Origin: CAYGDP01 sp964348665
Lineage (GTDB): Bacteria > Verrucomicrobiota > Verrucomicrobiia > Palsa-1439 > CAYGDP01
NCBI GenBank assembly: GCA_964348665.1
Contig: CAYGDP010000017.1
Coordinates: 1 to 64,000, forward strand
Direction of reading: 5' to 3'
Length of the DNA: 64,000 bases
The notes under the pieces are model-generated. The model made no database searches. It saw only the letters and a list, made by a program, of their open reading frames with translations, and was not told the DNA's origin. This document shows, piece by piece, positions 34,279-42,657 of the stretch; positions within the stretch are counted from its first letter, which is position 1; every line of letters begins with the position of its first letter. Position numbers and translations under genes: made by a program.

Positions 34279-35511
34279 TCACTTCTCCAGCGGGATTCGG
34301 AGAGTAAAACAACTGCCGCTTCCAGGTTTGGAGCTGGCATAAATGCCGCCGTGTTGGGCGCGCATAAATTCGTGTGAAATATACATTCCCAACCCGGTGC
34401 CGCCTCCCGCCACCGGCGGTCCACTGAACATCATTTCGCGACTGAAAACCCGCCGCAGCACCTCGTCGGGCATTCCTCGTCCCGTGTCGGCCACTTCGAT
34501 CACGCCAAATCCTTCCTCCTGTCTTGTGCGGATGGAAATCGTTCCTTTGTCGGTGAACTTGATGGCATTGTGGAGCACGTTTGCCAAGGATTGAATCAAT
34601 TTGTCACGGTCCGCAAATACTCGCAATTCCGGGGTTTCCTCCTTGATCTCCAAATGAAGACGCTTGTTTTCGATGCTCTTGCGATACTCGCGGGCGGCGA
34701 ATTCAACTACCTCTCGCAACGGTATCGACTCCAGCTTTGCGGTGACGCCGTGCTCGATCTGGGAGACATTGAGCAAATCCGAAATCAAACGAAAATTCTG
34801 CGAGCTGACCGCCAGCATTTCTTTCAAATACTCCTTCTGTTTTGGTGTCAAGGGTCCCGTCAATTCGCTTAACATGTTTTGGATGTATCCGTTCAGAATG
34901 CCGACCGGAGTTTTCAACTGGTGCGCCGCCAGAGCGACGAAGTTACTCTTCATCTGCGCATGTAATTCTTGCCTCGTCCGCTCCAATTCATGCTCGGCAC
35001 GGTTGCGATCGGCTGCCTCGCGGTGCAACGCCTCGACGGTTTGAGAGAGCGAGCGTGTCCGCTCGGCCACGCGTTTCTCCAATTCATCCCGCGCTCGAAC
35101 AAGTTCTTCGTGAGCCCGGCGGCGATCGCGGCGCAAGAACGCCTCGCGCACCTCGCGTTCGATGGCAGAAGGGAGACGGCGTAGATCGTTCTTCATCAGA
35201 TAATCGTGAGCCCCGGCTTTCATCATGGCCACGGCCGTCTCTTCCCCGATGGAGCCCGAGACGACGATGAAGGGCAAGTCCAAACCTTTCTGTTGCATCA
35301 AACGCAGCGCAGCGGAAGCGCTGAAGTTCGGCATGGAGTAGTCTGCGATAATCACGTCCCACTCCCCTTCCTCCAACGCGACAAGCATTGCGGTGGCAGT
35401 CTCCACCCGGCGGGGAACCGGATCGTAACCACCCCGGTGCAACTCCCTCACAACCAAGTCGGCGTCGTCAGGAGAATCCTCGACAATCAACAGACGAAGT
35501 GGTGTGCCCAT
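34279..35511 (-). CDS. response regulator-histidine kinase hybrid, cytoplasmic
   Basis: 410 residues. An N-terminal receiver domain (about 5-125) has the phospho-acceptor Asp57 (IIADYSMP). A coiled coil is at about 130-190. A HisKA domain has His197 (ALAAHQLKTP), and the ATPase domain has the N box NVLHNAIKF and the G boxes DTGRGMP and GTGLGMYIS. No membrane segment. It is the last gene of the receptor-YfiR-kinase operon, 2 nt after the response regulator, and probably takes phosphate or signals from it. Confidence 0.93.
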   Translation of the reverse strand: MGTPLRLLIVEDSPDDADLVVRELHRGGYDPVPRRVETATAMLVALEEGEWDVIIADYSMPNFSASAALRLMQQKGLDLPFIVVSGSIGEETAVAMMKAGAHDYLMKNDLRRLPSAIEREVREAFLRRDRRRAHEELVRARDELEKRVAERTRSLSQTVEALHREAADRNRAEHELERTRQELHAQMKSNFVALAAHQLKTPVGILNGYIQNMLSELTGPLTPKQKEYLKEMLAVSSQNFRLISDLLNVSQIEHGVTAKLESIPLREVVEFAAREYRKSIENKRLHLEIKEETPELRVFADRDKLIQSLANVLHNAIKFTDKGTISIRTRQEEGFGVIEVADTGRGMPDEVLRRVFSREMMFSGPPVAGGGTGLGMYISHEFMRAQHGGIYASSKPGSGSCFTLRIPLEK

Positions 35512-35513
35512 GA

Positions 35514-35960
35514 CTATTTCCTAGGCTGGGGCGGCGATTCATTCAACAACAGCCAGTAAAGCCCTAATTGACGCGCCGCATCCAAAAATTGCGCGAAATC
35601 GACAGGCTTACGCACAAAACTATTTGCGCCGTTCTCGTAACACGCGAGTCGGTCTTCCTCTTCTTGCGAGGAGGTTAGAATGACCACGGGCAACAGCCGC
35701 GTGCGGGGATCGGCACGGATCCGCTTGAGCACCTCCGCCCCCGACATTCGCGGCAATTTCAAATCCAGCAGGATCACCGCGGGCGATTGCGTGGGGTCTC
35801 TCTCCGTATATTTGCCCTGACAGAATAAATACTCCAATGCCTCGACACCGTCCACCGCCACCACGATTTCGTTGAAGATACCCGCCTTTTTGAACGCACG
35901 CAGCGTCAGCTCCGCATCATCGGGATTATCTTCCACCAGCAGGATTTTCTTGTTGTCCAT
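35514..35960 (-). CDS. single-domain response regulator (Rcp1-like)
   Basis: 148 residues, a lone receiver domain. The acidic pocket is EDNPDD near residue 10, the phospho-acceptor Asp66 lies in LLDLKLP, and the conserved Thr/Lys are in ILTSSQ and VRKPVDF. An insertion (about 50-60) before the acceptor strand resembles Rcp1-type regulators that pair with phytochrome-like kinases. No output domain, so it probably passes phosphate on or acts by protein contact. Encoded between two kinases. Confidence 0.93.
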   Translation of the reverse strand: MDNKKILLVEDNPDDAELTLRAFKKAGIFNEIVVAVDGVEALEYLFCQGKYTERDPTQSPAVILLDLKLPRMSGAEVLKRIRADPRTRLLPVVILTSSQEEEDRLACYENGANSFVRKPVDFAQFLDAARQLGLYWLLLNESPPQPRK

Positions 35961-35972
35961 GGTTTTCTCCTT

Positions 35973-37841
35973 TCAAGGTACCGTAAAAAAGAATGTCGCC
36001 CCTTTTCCCAGCCCTGCCTCAACCCAAATACGACCGCCATGGCGATTGATGATCCGCTGAACCGTGGCTAAACCTATACCACTCCCAGCAAATTCTGCAA
36101 GTGAGTGCATTCGTTGAAACGGATGGAACAGCTTTTCGGCGTACGTCATGTCGAAACCAACGCCATCGTCTCGCACGAAAAACGTTCGCGTGCCGTTCTG
36201 ATCGATCGCACCCACTTGGATCCGGGCACTCGGATGCTTGGCGGTAAATTTCCAGGCATTGGCCAGGAGATTCTCCAAAACTTGCCGCAGCAACACCAAA
36301 TCTCCGTTGGCCAGCAAGCCGTCCTGGATCATAAACTCAACGTGCCGGTCGGGTTGTTCCCGCCGAAATTGCAAAGCGATCTCGTTCGCGATCGCGCTCA
36401 AATCCACCTTGACCGGACGAATCTCGCTGCGCGTGACCCGCGATAACGTCAGCATCGCGGCAATCAACTGGTCCATCCGTTGCGCCGCCGCGCGCACGCG
36501 ATTGAGATAATCCTGGCCGGGCGCGTCCAACCGGTCCGCATAATCCTCCAGCAACGCAAGGCTCAACCCATCGATGCCGCGCAAGGGCGCTCGCAAATCG
36601 TGCGAGACGGAATAGCTGAAAGCTTCCAATTCTTTATTGGACGCTGCCAGGGCGGCGGCTTGTCTGACCAGATCGCGATTGAGACGCTGGAGTTCCTCTT
36701 CAGCCTGTTTGCGCTCAGTGATATCGTGCAGAAACGCATTGAAAACCCAGTCCCGGCCAATTCTGACTGGCGTAATGGTCAGTTCCACAGGAAATTCCCG
36801 CCCGTCGCGGCGCAGCGCCGTTAGCTCCAGCCTCGTGTTAAGCGCTGGTCCTTCGCCCGTGGCAAGAAAATGAGCCATGCCCCGCTGATGTTTTTCTCGC
36901 AAAGCCGGAGGAATGATCATCTCGGCGAGCGAGCGGCCAATCGCTTCGTCGCGCTTCCAGCCGAACGTTTGTTCGGCCTGGTAATTCCATTCGGCAATTA
37001 TTCCACCGGCATTGATGGCGATGAATGCGTCGTACGCATTTTCCGTGACCAATCGATGCCGCTCTTCGTTTGCGCGCAACTCTTCGGTCCGTTCCCGGAC
37101 CCGTTGTTCCAACTGGTCGTGGGCTGCTTGCAAGGCGCGATTGCGTTCTTCAATGGCGACTAGCATTTGGTTGAGAGCATCCGTTAGTTGACCGATTTCA
37201 TCCTCACTTCGCTTGACAACGCGGATTGAGTAGTTCTTGTCTTGAGTAACACCTTGGGCGACACGAACGAGATCGTGAAGAGGCTTGGAGATGAGTCGTT
37301 GGAGCGCTGCCTCGAGGGCGAGCATGGCGATACCCAATGCCAGCAAGACGATGCCGACAATTCCCGCATAACGACCGAGACGCGATTGCCACGACTCGAG
37401 CACCGACTCCAAAAAAATCGTGCCGAGCCGCTCGTTGCCCAATTGGATGGGTTGTGTCAAAAATAGTTTTTTGCCATCAAACCGATATCCATCGGATTCT
37501 GGCTCCGAAGGAACGGACTGTACGCTGCCTGCCTGACGGACAAATTGGGCGAAGAGCGTTCCGTCATTCGAATAAATGGCAGCCGAGTAAATGTCCGGTT
37601 GCGCGGCGAGTGTATCGAGATATTCTCGCGCGGTTTTCGGATCGTGAAACGTCAGCGCGGCGGAGCTGTTGGCGCCGATCAGTTGCGCTGTCGCCGAAAG
37701 CCGTTTGACCACGCGATCTCGAAACGTGGTTGTCTCGTATCCAACGATGGCAATGCAAGTCACGATCAAGCTTAGAGTGCTAGTGACCAAAACCACTAGC
37801 GCGAGTTTGCGCTCCAATGGCAGTTCTTGCATCCGCCGCAC
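35973..37841 (-). CDS. sensor histidine kinase with CHASE8-like periplasmic domain, HAMP and PAS
   Basis: 622 residues, GTG start at 37841 supported by AAAGGAGG 6 nt upstream. Order: TM1 (about 13-33), periplasmic CHASE8-like domain (about 35-150, SSAALTFHDPKTAREYL), TM2 (about 160-180), HAMP (about 181-235), coiled coil, PAS (about 260-375), HisKA with His414 (SVSHDLRAP), ATPase to the end. CHASE8 is the periplasmic domain of YfiN/DgcN, which is controlled by YfiR; here the upstream gene encodes a YfiR-family protein. The stop of that gene overlaps the start (TAGTG). Confidence 0.92.
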   Translation of the reverse strand: MRRMQELPLERKLALVVLVTSTLSLIVTCIAIVGYETTTFRDRVVKRLSATAQLIGANSSAALTFHDPKTAREYLDTLAAQPDIYSAAIYSNDGTLFAQFVRQAGSVQSVPSEPESDGYRFDGKKLFLTQPIQLGNERLGTIFLESVLESWQSRLGRYAGIVGIVLLALGIAMLALEAALQRLISKPLHDLVRVAQGVTQDKNYSIRVVKRSEDEIGQLTDALNQMLVAIEERNRALQAAHDQLEQRVRERTEELRANEERHRLVTENAYDAFIAINAGGIIAEWNYQAEQTFGWKRDEAIGRSLAEMIIPPALREKHQRGMAHFLATGEGPALNTRLELTALRRDGREFPVELTITPVRIGRDWVFNAFLHDITERKQAEEELQRLNRDLVRQAAALAASNKELEAFSYSVSHDLRAPLRGIDGLSLALLEDYADRLDAPGQDYLNRVRAAAQRMDQLIAAMLTLSRVTRSEIRPVKVDLSAIANEIALQFRREQPDRHVEFMIQDGLLANGDLVLLRQVLENLLANAWKFTAKHPSARIQVGAIDQNGTRTFFVRDDGVGFDMTYAEKLFHPFQRMHSLAEFAGSGIGLATVQRIINRHGGRIWVEAGLGKGATFFFTVP

Positions 37842-38425
37842 TAGGTTCCTCCTTTCTGTCCCGGGGAATGAAGAACTTCCAGAGCGAGCGCCAACAGTTT
37901 GGAACTCAATTTCAGCCCCGCCCGTTGTGCGGCAGCGGCATTGATGACAAAACGAACCCGGCGTTCACTTATGACGAACTGGATGTCACCGCCCAATTCG
38001 GCGAATTGTTCCATATCACTGACAGTCAGAATGTTTTTCTTGTGCAACACATCCAAAACCGGCGACAATCTCCCCTTTGCGAAGTCGCTGATGAACACGA
38101 TTTGGCACGCGGTTAGCTCTTCGACCCGCTTGGAGCGCTTAATGCCTATTGAATGGCTTTGGATCTGCTTACCTGCCACAATTCGATCCAGCCGGTCGCC
38201 GAAGGGGTCTTCACCGAGAATTCCGATGATGAAGGGCTGCTTCTTTTCGGGGAGAGCGGTAGCGGGCCATTCCACGAACTTGGCGAAATTATAGAGGAAT
38301 GCCGCCTTGACTTCGTATTCTGTCGGCGTGATTTCCTCCGACCTGGCGGCGACGACACAGCTGAGTAAACCTGCCAACGCTCCAGCTTTGATCAGACGTG
38401 TCGTATTTTGGCTTAGAATTGCCAT
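37841..38425 (-). CDS. YfiR family protein (DUF4154), periplasmic
   Basis: 194 residues with a signal sequence (about 1-27). Family hallmarks are EYEVKAAFLYNFAKFVEWP near residue 37, FIIGILGEDPFGD, CQIVFIS and the C-terminal RVRFVINAAAAQRAGLKLSSKLLALA. In YfiBNR, YfiR binds the periplasmic domain of the diguanylate cyclase YfiN and represses it. The partner here would be the CHASE8 kinase encoded next. The ATG lies within the last codons of the upstream receptor gene (13-nt overlap). Confidence 0.9.
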   Translation of the reverse strand: MAILSQNTTRLIKAGALAGLLSCVVAARSEEITPTEYEVKAAFLYNFAKFVEWPATALPEKKQPFIIGILGEDPFGDRLDRIVAGKQIQSHSIGIKRSKRVEELTACQIVFISDFAKGRLSPVLDVLHKKNILTVSDMEQFAELGGDIQFVISERRVRFVINAAAAQRAGLKLSSKLLALALEVLHSPGQKGGT

Positions 38426-40356
38426 GTCACCTTTCCATAAACGCTGCGTTCCACTTCAGGCACACGACCGCCTGCTCCCGACCCCGACGTTCGAAATTCC
38501 GGGTGCCGATGGTCAAGGAGGTTCTGGCCGACAATTGAAATCTCAATATTTTTGGTGGGTCGCCAGCCGAACCGGACATCCGCCTCCATATAACCCGGGA
38601 TATTCAGGGCGGGTAGACTATCTACGTAACGCCACCAGACATCCAATTCGAATGGACCGGGTAAATTGATGGAGGAACCAACGCCGAATTGATGATGGGG
38701 ACTGCTTCCTTCCGTGTTCGGTTCCGTTGTCGTGTCAAGCGTTTCATCTTCTCCGTGCAGTTGAATTTGCAGGTAACTGTAGGATGGACGCAAAACCCAC
38801 CAATCGGTCAGTTTTACTTGCGTCGTCAACTCCACACCGTAGGTCTCTCCGGCGAGCTTGTTTCTGAACTGTGCCGATGTGGGGGGACTGCCAACGACTT
38901 CCAGACTTTCCAGATTGTCATACACGTTGTAGAAGGCCGCCAGATCAAGCGTCACCCGGTCATGTAGTCGGACACGATAGCCGAGTTCGTAAGCCAGCAG
39001 TTCCTCGGAGTGAAGATTCGGATTGCCAATCCGGAAACCAGCGGCCACGATGTCAGCATCCACAGGACTGGGAGTGCGGACGGCGCGCGAGACAGCCGCC
39101 CAGACAGTCTGCCGTGGATCAGGCGTCCAAGCCAATCGCGCATTGGGTTGGATGTCCAAGCCGGTATAGGTTTTGTGCTCCAGTTTTGTGCCGACAGTGA
39201 GCGCCAGCCGATCGGGTATTAGGGCGATTTCGTCCTGCACAAACCCGCTATAAGTGTGTAACGTGCGGTTGGGAGGAACGAACGAAATGGTTGGCAATCC
39301 CTTGGTTTCGATCGCAGAGACACGATAGCCCAATCCCCACACAATTTCCTGACGATTGCCCAACTCAAACCGGTATTGGAAATCAATGTCGCCGGTGTTC
39401 CGATGAAAATCCACTGTTGAGTCGGTTGGTCGTTCTATATAATCGTAATACAATTGCAAGGTTGCCTGCGACCCTCCCGCGCGGGTATGCGTCCAACGCC
39501 CCAACCAATTGCCACCGTTGAGGCCGATATTTTGATTTATCCCCGACGCAGCCGTCTGTTCTGCCCGCCCGTGGTAAAGGTCTCCCTGGAAAGTAACAAG
39601 ATTCGCTTCGTCAGCTTCCCAATCCATACGAAAACCGCCTTGAGTCAGATGCCATCCTTCTGCGTGATCTCCGCCCCCGAGATTGTCGCGGTTGAAGCCG
39701 GTGAGGTAGATACGATAGAAAAGATCTTCACGGAATTTCCCGCCGTAGCGAACGTCGCCAAACCCGCGTTCCTCGGTGCCGTATCCACCGCTAACGTAGA
39801 AGCCCTGCGTGTGCTTGGCGCTCTTGGTAATGATGTTGATCACGCCATTGACGGCGTTGGCGCCCCACAACGACCCCCCTGGTCCACGGATTACCTCGAT
39901 ACGATCAATGTCAGCCATTAAATAGTTCTGCCGGTCCCAAAAAACGCCGGCGAAAAGTGGCTCGTAAATCGCCCGCCCATCCATAAGCACCAACAATTTA
40001 TTCGCTAGCCCACCGTTAAAACCGCGTATGCCGATCGCGTAACTGTGGTTGTCAATTCGCGCCACATCCACACCGACCGCCATCCGCAACGCCTCGGGAA
40101 TGCTCGTCGCCCCTGAGCGACGGATGTCCTCGTCCGTGATCACATAGATCGCTGCCGCCGCGCCGGAAAGTTTCTCAGATTTCTTTGAGACAGAAGTCAC
40201 TTCAATCTGCATTAATTCCTCGATGCTCATTTCCCCCAGCGCTTGAGGGCGTCTTTCGTTGCGCTTCGCCTCCTCGGCGTTGCCCTCCACGACGAGCATT
40301 GTCACGATCACTCCCCAAACTATTTTCGCGTGTATCTTATCGTTTAGAATGTCCAT
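38413..40356 (-). CDS. TonB-dependent outer membrane receptor (second copy)
   Basis: 647 residues. An N-terminal leader is followed by SIEELMQIEVTSVSKK and a plug domain (about 50-170; ANAVNGVINIITKSA). A 22-strand-type barrel ends in the aromatic C-terminus KVTWQF typical of outer membrane proteins. It is clearly paralogous to the receptor encoded just upstream. The start lies within the last codons of that gene (13-nt overlap), and its own end overlaps the YfiR gene in the same way. The ligand is unknown. Confidence 0.93.
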   Translation of the reverse strand: MDILNDKIHAKIVWGVIVTMLVVEGNAEEAKRNERRPQALGEMSIEELMQIEVTSVSKKSEKLSGAAAAIYVITDEDIRRSGATSIPEALRMAVGVDVARIDNHSYAIGIRGFNGGLANKLLVLMDGRAIYEPLFAGVFWDRQNYLMADIDRIEVIRGPGGSLWGANAVNGVINIITKSAKHTQGFYVSGGYGTEERGFGDVRYGGKFREDLFYRIYLTGFNRDNLGGGDHAEGWHLTQGGFRMDWEADEANLVTFQGDLYHGRAEQTAASGINQNIGLNGGNWLGRWTHTRAGGSQATLQLYYDYIERPTDSTVDFHRNTGDIDFQYRFELGNRQEIVWGLGYRVSAIETKGLPTISFVPPNRTLHTYSGFVQDEIALIPDRLALTVGTKLEHKTYTGLDIQPNARLAWTPDPRQTVWAAVSRAVRTPSPVDADIVAAGFRIGNPNLHSEELLAYELGYRVRLHDRVTLDLAAFYNVYDNLESLEVVGSPPTSAQFRNKLAGETYGVELTTQVKLTDWWVLRPSYSYLQIQLHGEDETLDTTTEPNTEGSSPHHQFGVGSSINLPGPFELDVWWRYVDSLPALNIPGYMEADVRFGWRPTKNIEISIVGQNLLDHRHPEFRTSGSGAGGRVPEVERSVYGKVTWQF

Positions 40357-42491
40357 GTTATCTTTCCATAGATGGCGCGCTGGATTTCAACCAAAGGGGC
40401 TTGGATGGATGTGCTCGTCCCCGATTCTGGGTGATGACTGTCGAGGAGGTTCTGGCCGATCACAGCGACTTCGATGTTCTTACGCGGCCGCCACGCCAGA
40501 CGTGCGTCGAGGGAAACATAACCGCTGATCTTATCCGGAATGGCAGCGGTCGGCGCCGACGGATTGAAACCGCTTAACTGATCCACAAACCGCCCCATCA
40601 AATCTAACTCGACACGCCCGGGCAGTGTCCAAGAGGATTGAAGATAAATCTGGTGTTGCGGGCTTCCGCCTTCTCTTCCTATTTCCTGGCTCTTGACGGC
40701 AGCAATTTCTCGGTGCAGTTGCATTTCGAGGAAAGTATATGCGCCGAACAGGCGCCACCAGGCGGTCGGCTTCCAGGTCGCCGCCAATTCCAACCCATAC
40801 GTCTCGCCATTCATCGCGTTTTGGGGAGTCAAAGGAATGAAAGACGTGCCGGTCGCGGGATCGGGCGTTACCGCACCAGGCACTCTCACACTGAGATTGT
40901 CGTAAACATTGTAGAACAGAGCGATGTCAACCGATAGCGTTTCCGTGGCTTGGGCGCGGTATCCCAGCTCATAGGCAAGCACCTCTTCGGAGTCGAGATT
41001 CGTGTTGGGGGTCACGCGTGGGAAAATCGGCGGCGCCGTCGAGACTGGCAACGACCGCGACGTGGCAATGTCCTCCGCCACGGTCGGGGTCCGCACAGCC
41101 CGCGAAACCGCGAACCAGACACTTTGCCGACGCGAAGGCGTCCAGAGCAGGCGCGCTGTAGGCTCCACCTCGAATCCGGTAAAGTCGTTGATCTCGAACT
41201 TCGAGCCGAGCGTCAGGCTAAACTTGTCTTTGATCAACTCGATCTGATCCTGCACAAAGGCGCTCCAGAGTTGTAGTCGACGATCCGAAAATGAGACAGT
41301 AAAACCGTTGTCTCTACGGGTCGATCCCAAGTCTGCATCAATGAAGCGATAACCCAGACCCCAAACGATTTTCTGACGGTCTCCCACAGGGAACTGATGC
41401 TGAAAATCCAGATCATAGGTGTCCCAACCCACATGGATCCGTAGATTATCCGCTTCCCGATCAAAGCGGTCCCAGTACGCCAGTAACGTGAAACGGTTAT
41501 CCTCGTCGAACTCGTGGGTCCAGCGGCCGAGGATATGTCCGGCGTCGGTGATTTCGGATTCAATGTTGGTAAAACTAAATGGCGCAGTGGACATCGCTCG
41601 AAGGTCCTTCCGACCTGCATCACTGTGCAGATAACCACCGTCGAAAGTGACGGCGTCATGTTCACTGGGCTGCCAATCCAGCCGAAACCCCGTACTGCTG
41701 CCCCACCAATCGTCGTGGGGATTGCCGGTATTCGAGACCTGCTCGTCACGAGCGAAGCCTTTGCTGTAAACGCGGTAGAACAGATTGTCGGTGATCTTCC
41801 CGCCGTAACGAATCGTGCCGAAACCCAACTCTTCCGTGCCGGCACCGCCGCTAACCAACCCGCCTTGTGTGTCTTTGGCCGATTTCGTGATGATGTTGAT
41901 GATGCCGTTGACGGCATTGGCACCCCATACGCTCGCTCCAGGACCTCGCACGATCTCGATTCTCTCGATGTCCTCCAGGGGATAATCCACGGCGTCCCAA
42001 TACACACCCGAGAAAATCGGGTTGTAAAGCGTGCGGCCATCCATTTGCACCAGCAGTTTGTCCCCAAACCTGGCGTTGAATCCACGGGTGCTCACGGCCC
42101 ACTTGTTCCCATCAATGCGCGCCACATCCATGCCCGGCACCATACGAAACAATTCGGGAATCGTGGTCGCGCCCGATCGACGAATCATTTCCGGTGTGAC
42201 CACAAACACTGCCGCCGGCGACTCGCCAACCGTGCTGGCCTGGCGCGAGACAGTCGTCACCTCGATTTTCATCAACTCTTCGAGACTTAAATCGGCAAGG
42301 CCACCCGGTCGCTTTGGTGTGCCATGGTTTTCTTGCGCCCCGATTGAAAATGGAAACGCTGTCAGAAAAAAACAACAGAGGACCAACCGGCAGAATTTTC
42401 GCGGCGAAAATCGAGAACTCACGGCTTGCCACATCAATTTCGCGTCTCGCCTGTTATGGTCGTTTGCCGAACTTGCCAGTCGGAAGTTCAT
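40344..42491 (-). CDS. TonB-dependent outer membrane receptor (first copy)
   Basis: 715 residues from ATG 42491, supported by AGGAGGGG 6 nt upstream; the longer frame is not supported. Signal region at about 30-52 (VLCCFFLTAFPFSIGAQ), then SLEELMKIEVTTVSRQ and a plug domain with ANAVNGIINIITKSA. The barrel ends in KITWTF. It shares motif order and junction design with the downstream receptor, so the pair probably arose by tandem duplication. First gene of the signalling operon. Confidence 0.93.
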   Translation of the reverse strand: MNFRLASSANDHNRRDAKLMWQAVSSRFSPRKFCRLVLCCFFLTAFPFSIGAQENHGTPKRPGGLADLSLEELMKIEVTTVSRQASTVGESPAAVFVVTPEMIRRSGATTIPELFRMVPGMDVARIDGNKWAVSTRGFNARFGDKLLVQMDGRTLYNPIFSGVYWDAVDYPLEDIERIEIVRGPGASVWGANAVNGIINIITKSAKDTQGGLVSGGAGTEELGFGTIRYGGKITDNLFYRVYSKGFARDEQVSNTGNPHDDWWGSSTGFRLDWQPSEHDAVTFDGGYLHSDAGRKDLRAMSTAPFSFTNIESEITDAGHILGRWTHEFDEDNRFTLLAYWDRFDREADNLRIHVGWDTYDLDFQHQFPVGDRQKIVWGLGYRFIDADLGSTRRDNGFTVSFSDRRLQLWSAFVQDQIELIKDKFSLTLGSKFEINDFTGFEVEPTARLLWTPSRRQSVWFAVSRAVRTPTVAEDIATSRSLPVSTAPPIFPRVTPNTNLDSEEVLAYELGYRAQATETLSVDIALFYNVYDNLSVRVPGAVTPDPATGTSFIPLTPQNAMNGETYGLELAATWKPTAWWRLFGAYTFLEMQLHREIAAVKSQEIGREGGSPQHQIYLQSSWTLPGRVELDLMGRFVDQLSGFNPSAPTAAIPDKISGYVSLDARLAWRPRKNIEVAVIGQNLLDSHHPESGTSTSIQAPLVEIQRAIYGKITWTF

Positions 42492-42526
42492 TATCAGCCC
42501 CTCCTTACAGCCGTTGCGAGTGCTCA

Positions 42527-42555
42527 AGTGTAGGCTTCCATCGCGTTTCTGTCAA
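42527..42555 (-). promoter_or_regulatory. sigma-70 promoter of the receptor-YfiR-kinase operon
   Basis: On the minus strand TTGACA (42555-42550), 17 nt, TACACT (42532-42527). The start point would be near 42520, leaving a leader of about 30 nt before the ribosome binding site and ATG 42491. No comparable promoter was seen in front of the downstream genes, consistent with one transcript. Confidence 0.7.
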
Positions 42556-42657
42556 ATCTTGTGTATCGAATTCACACCGACCAAAACGGAACGGTTATGG
42601 TGATTCATGAAAACTGCGTGGACAGGAACGCGATAGGTTGGTAAGCTCGGCTTCACT

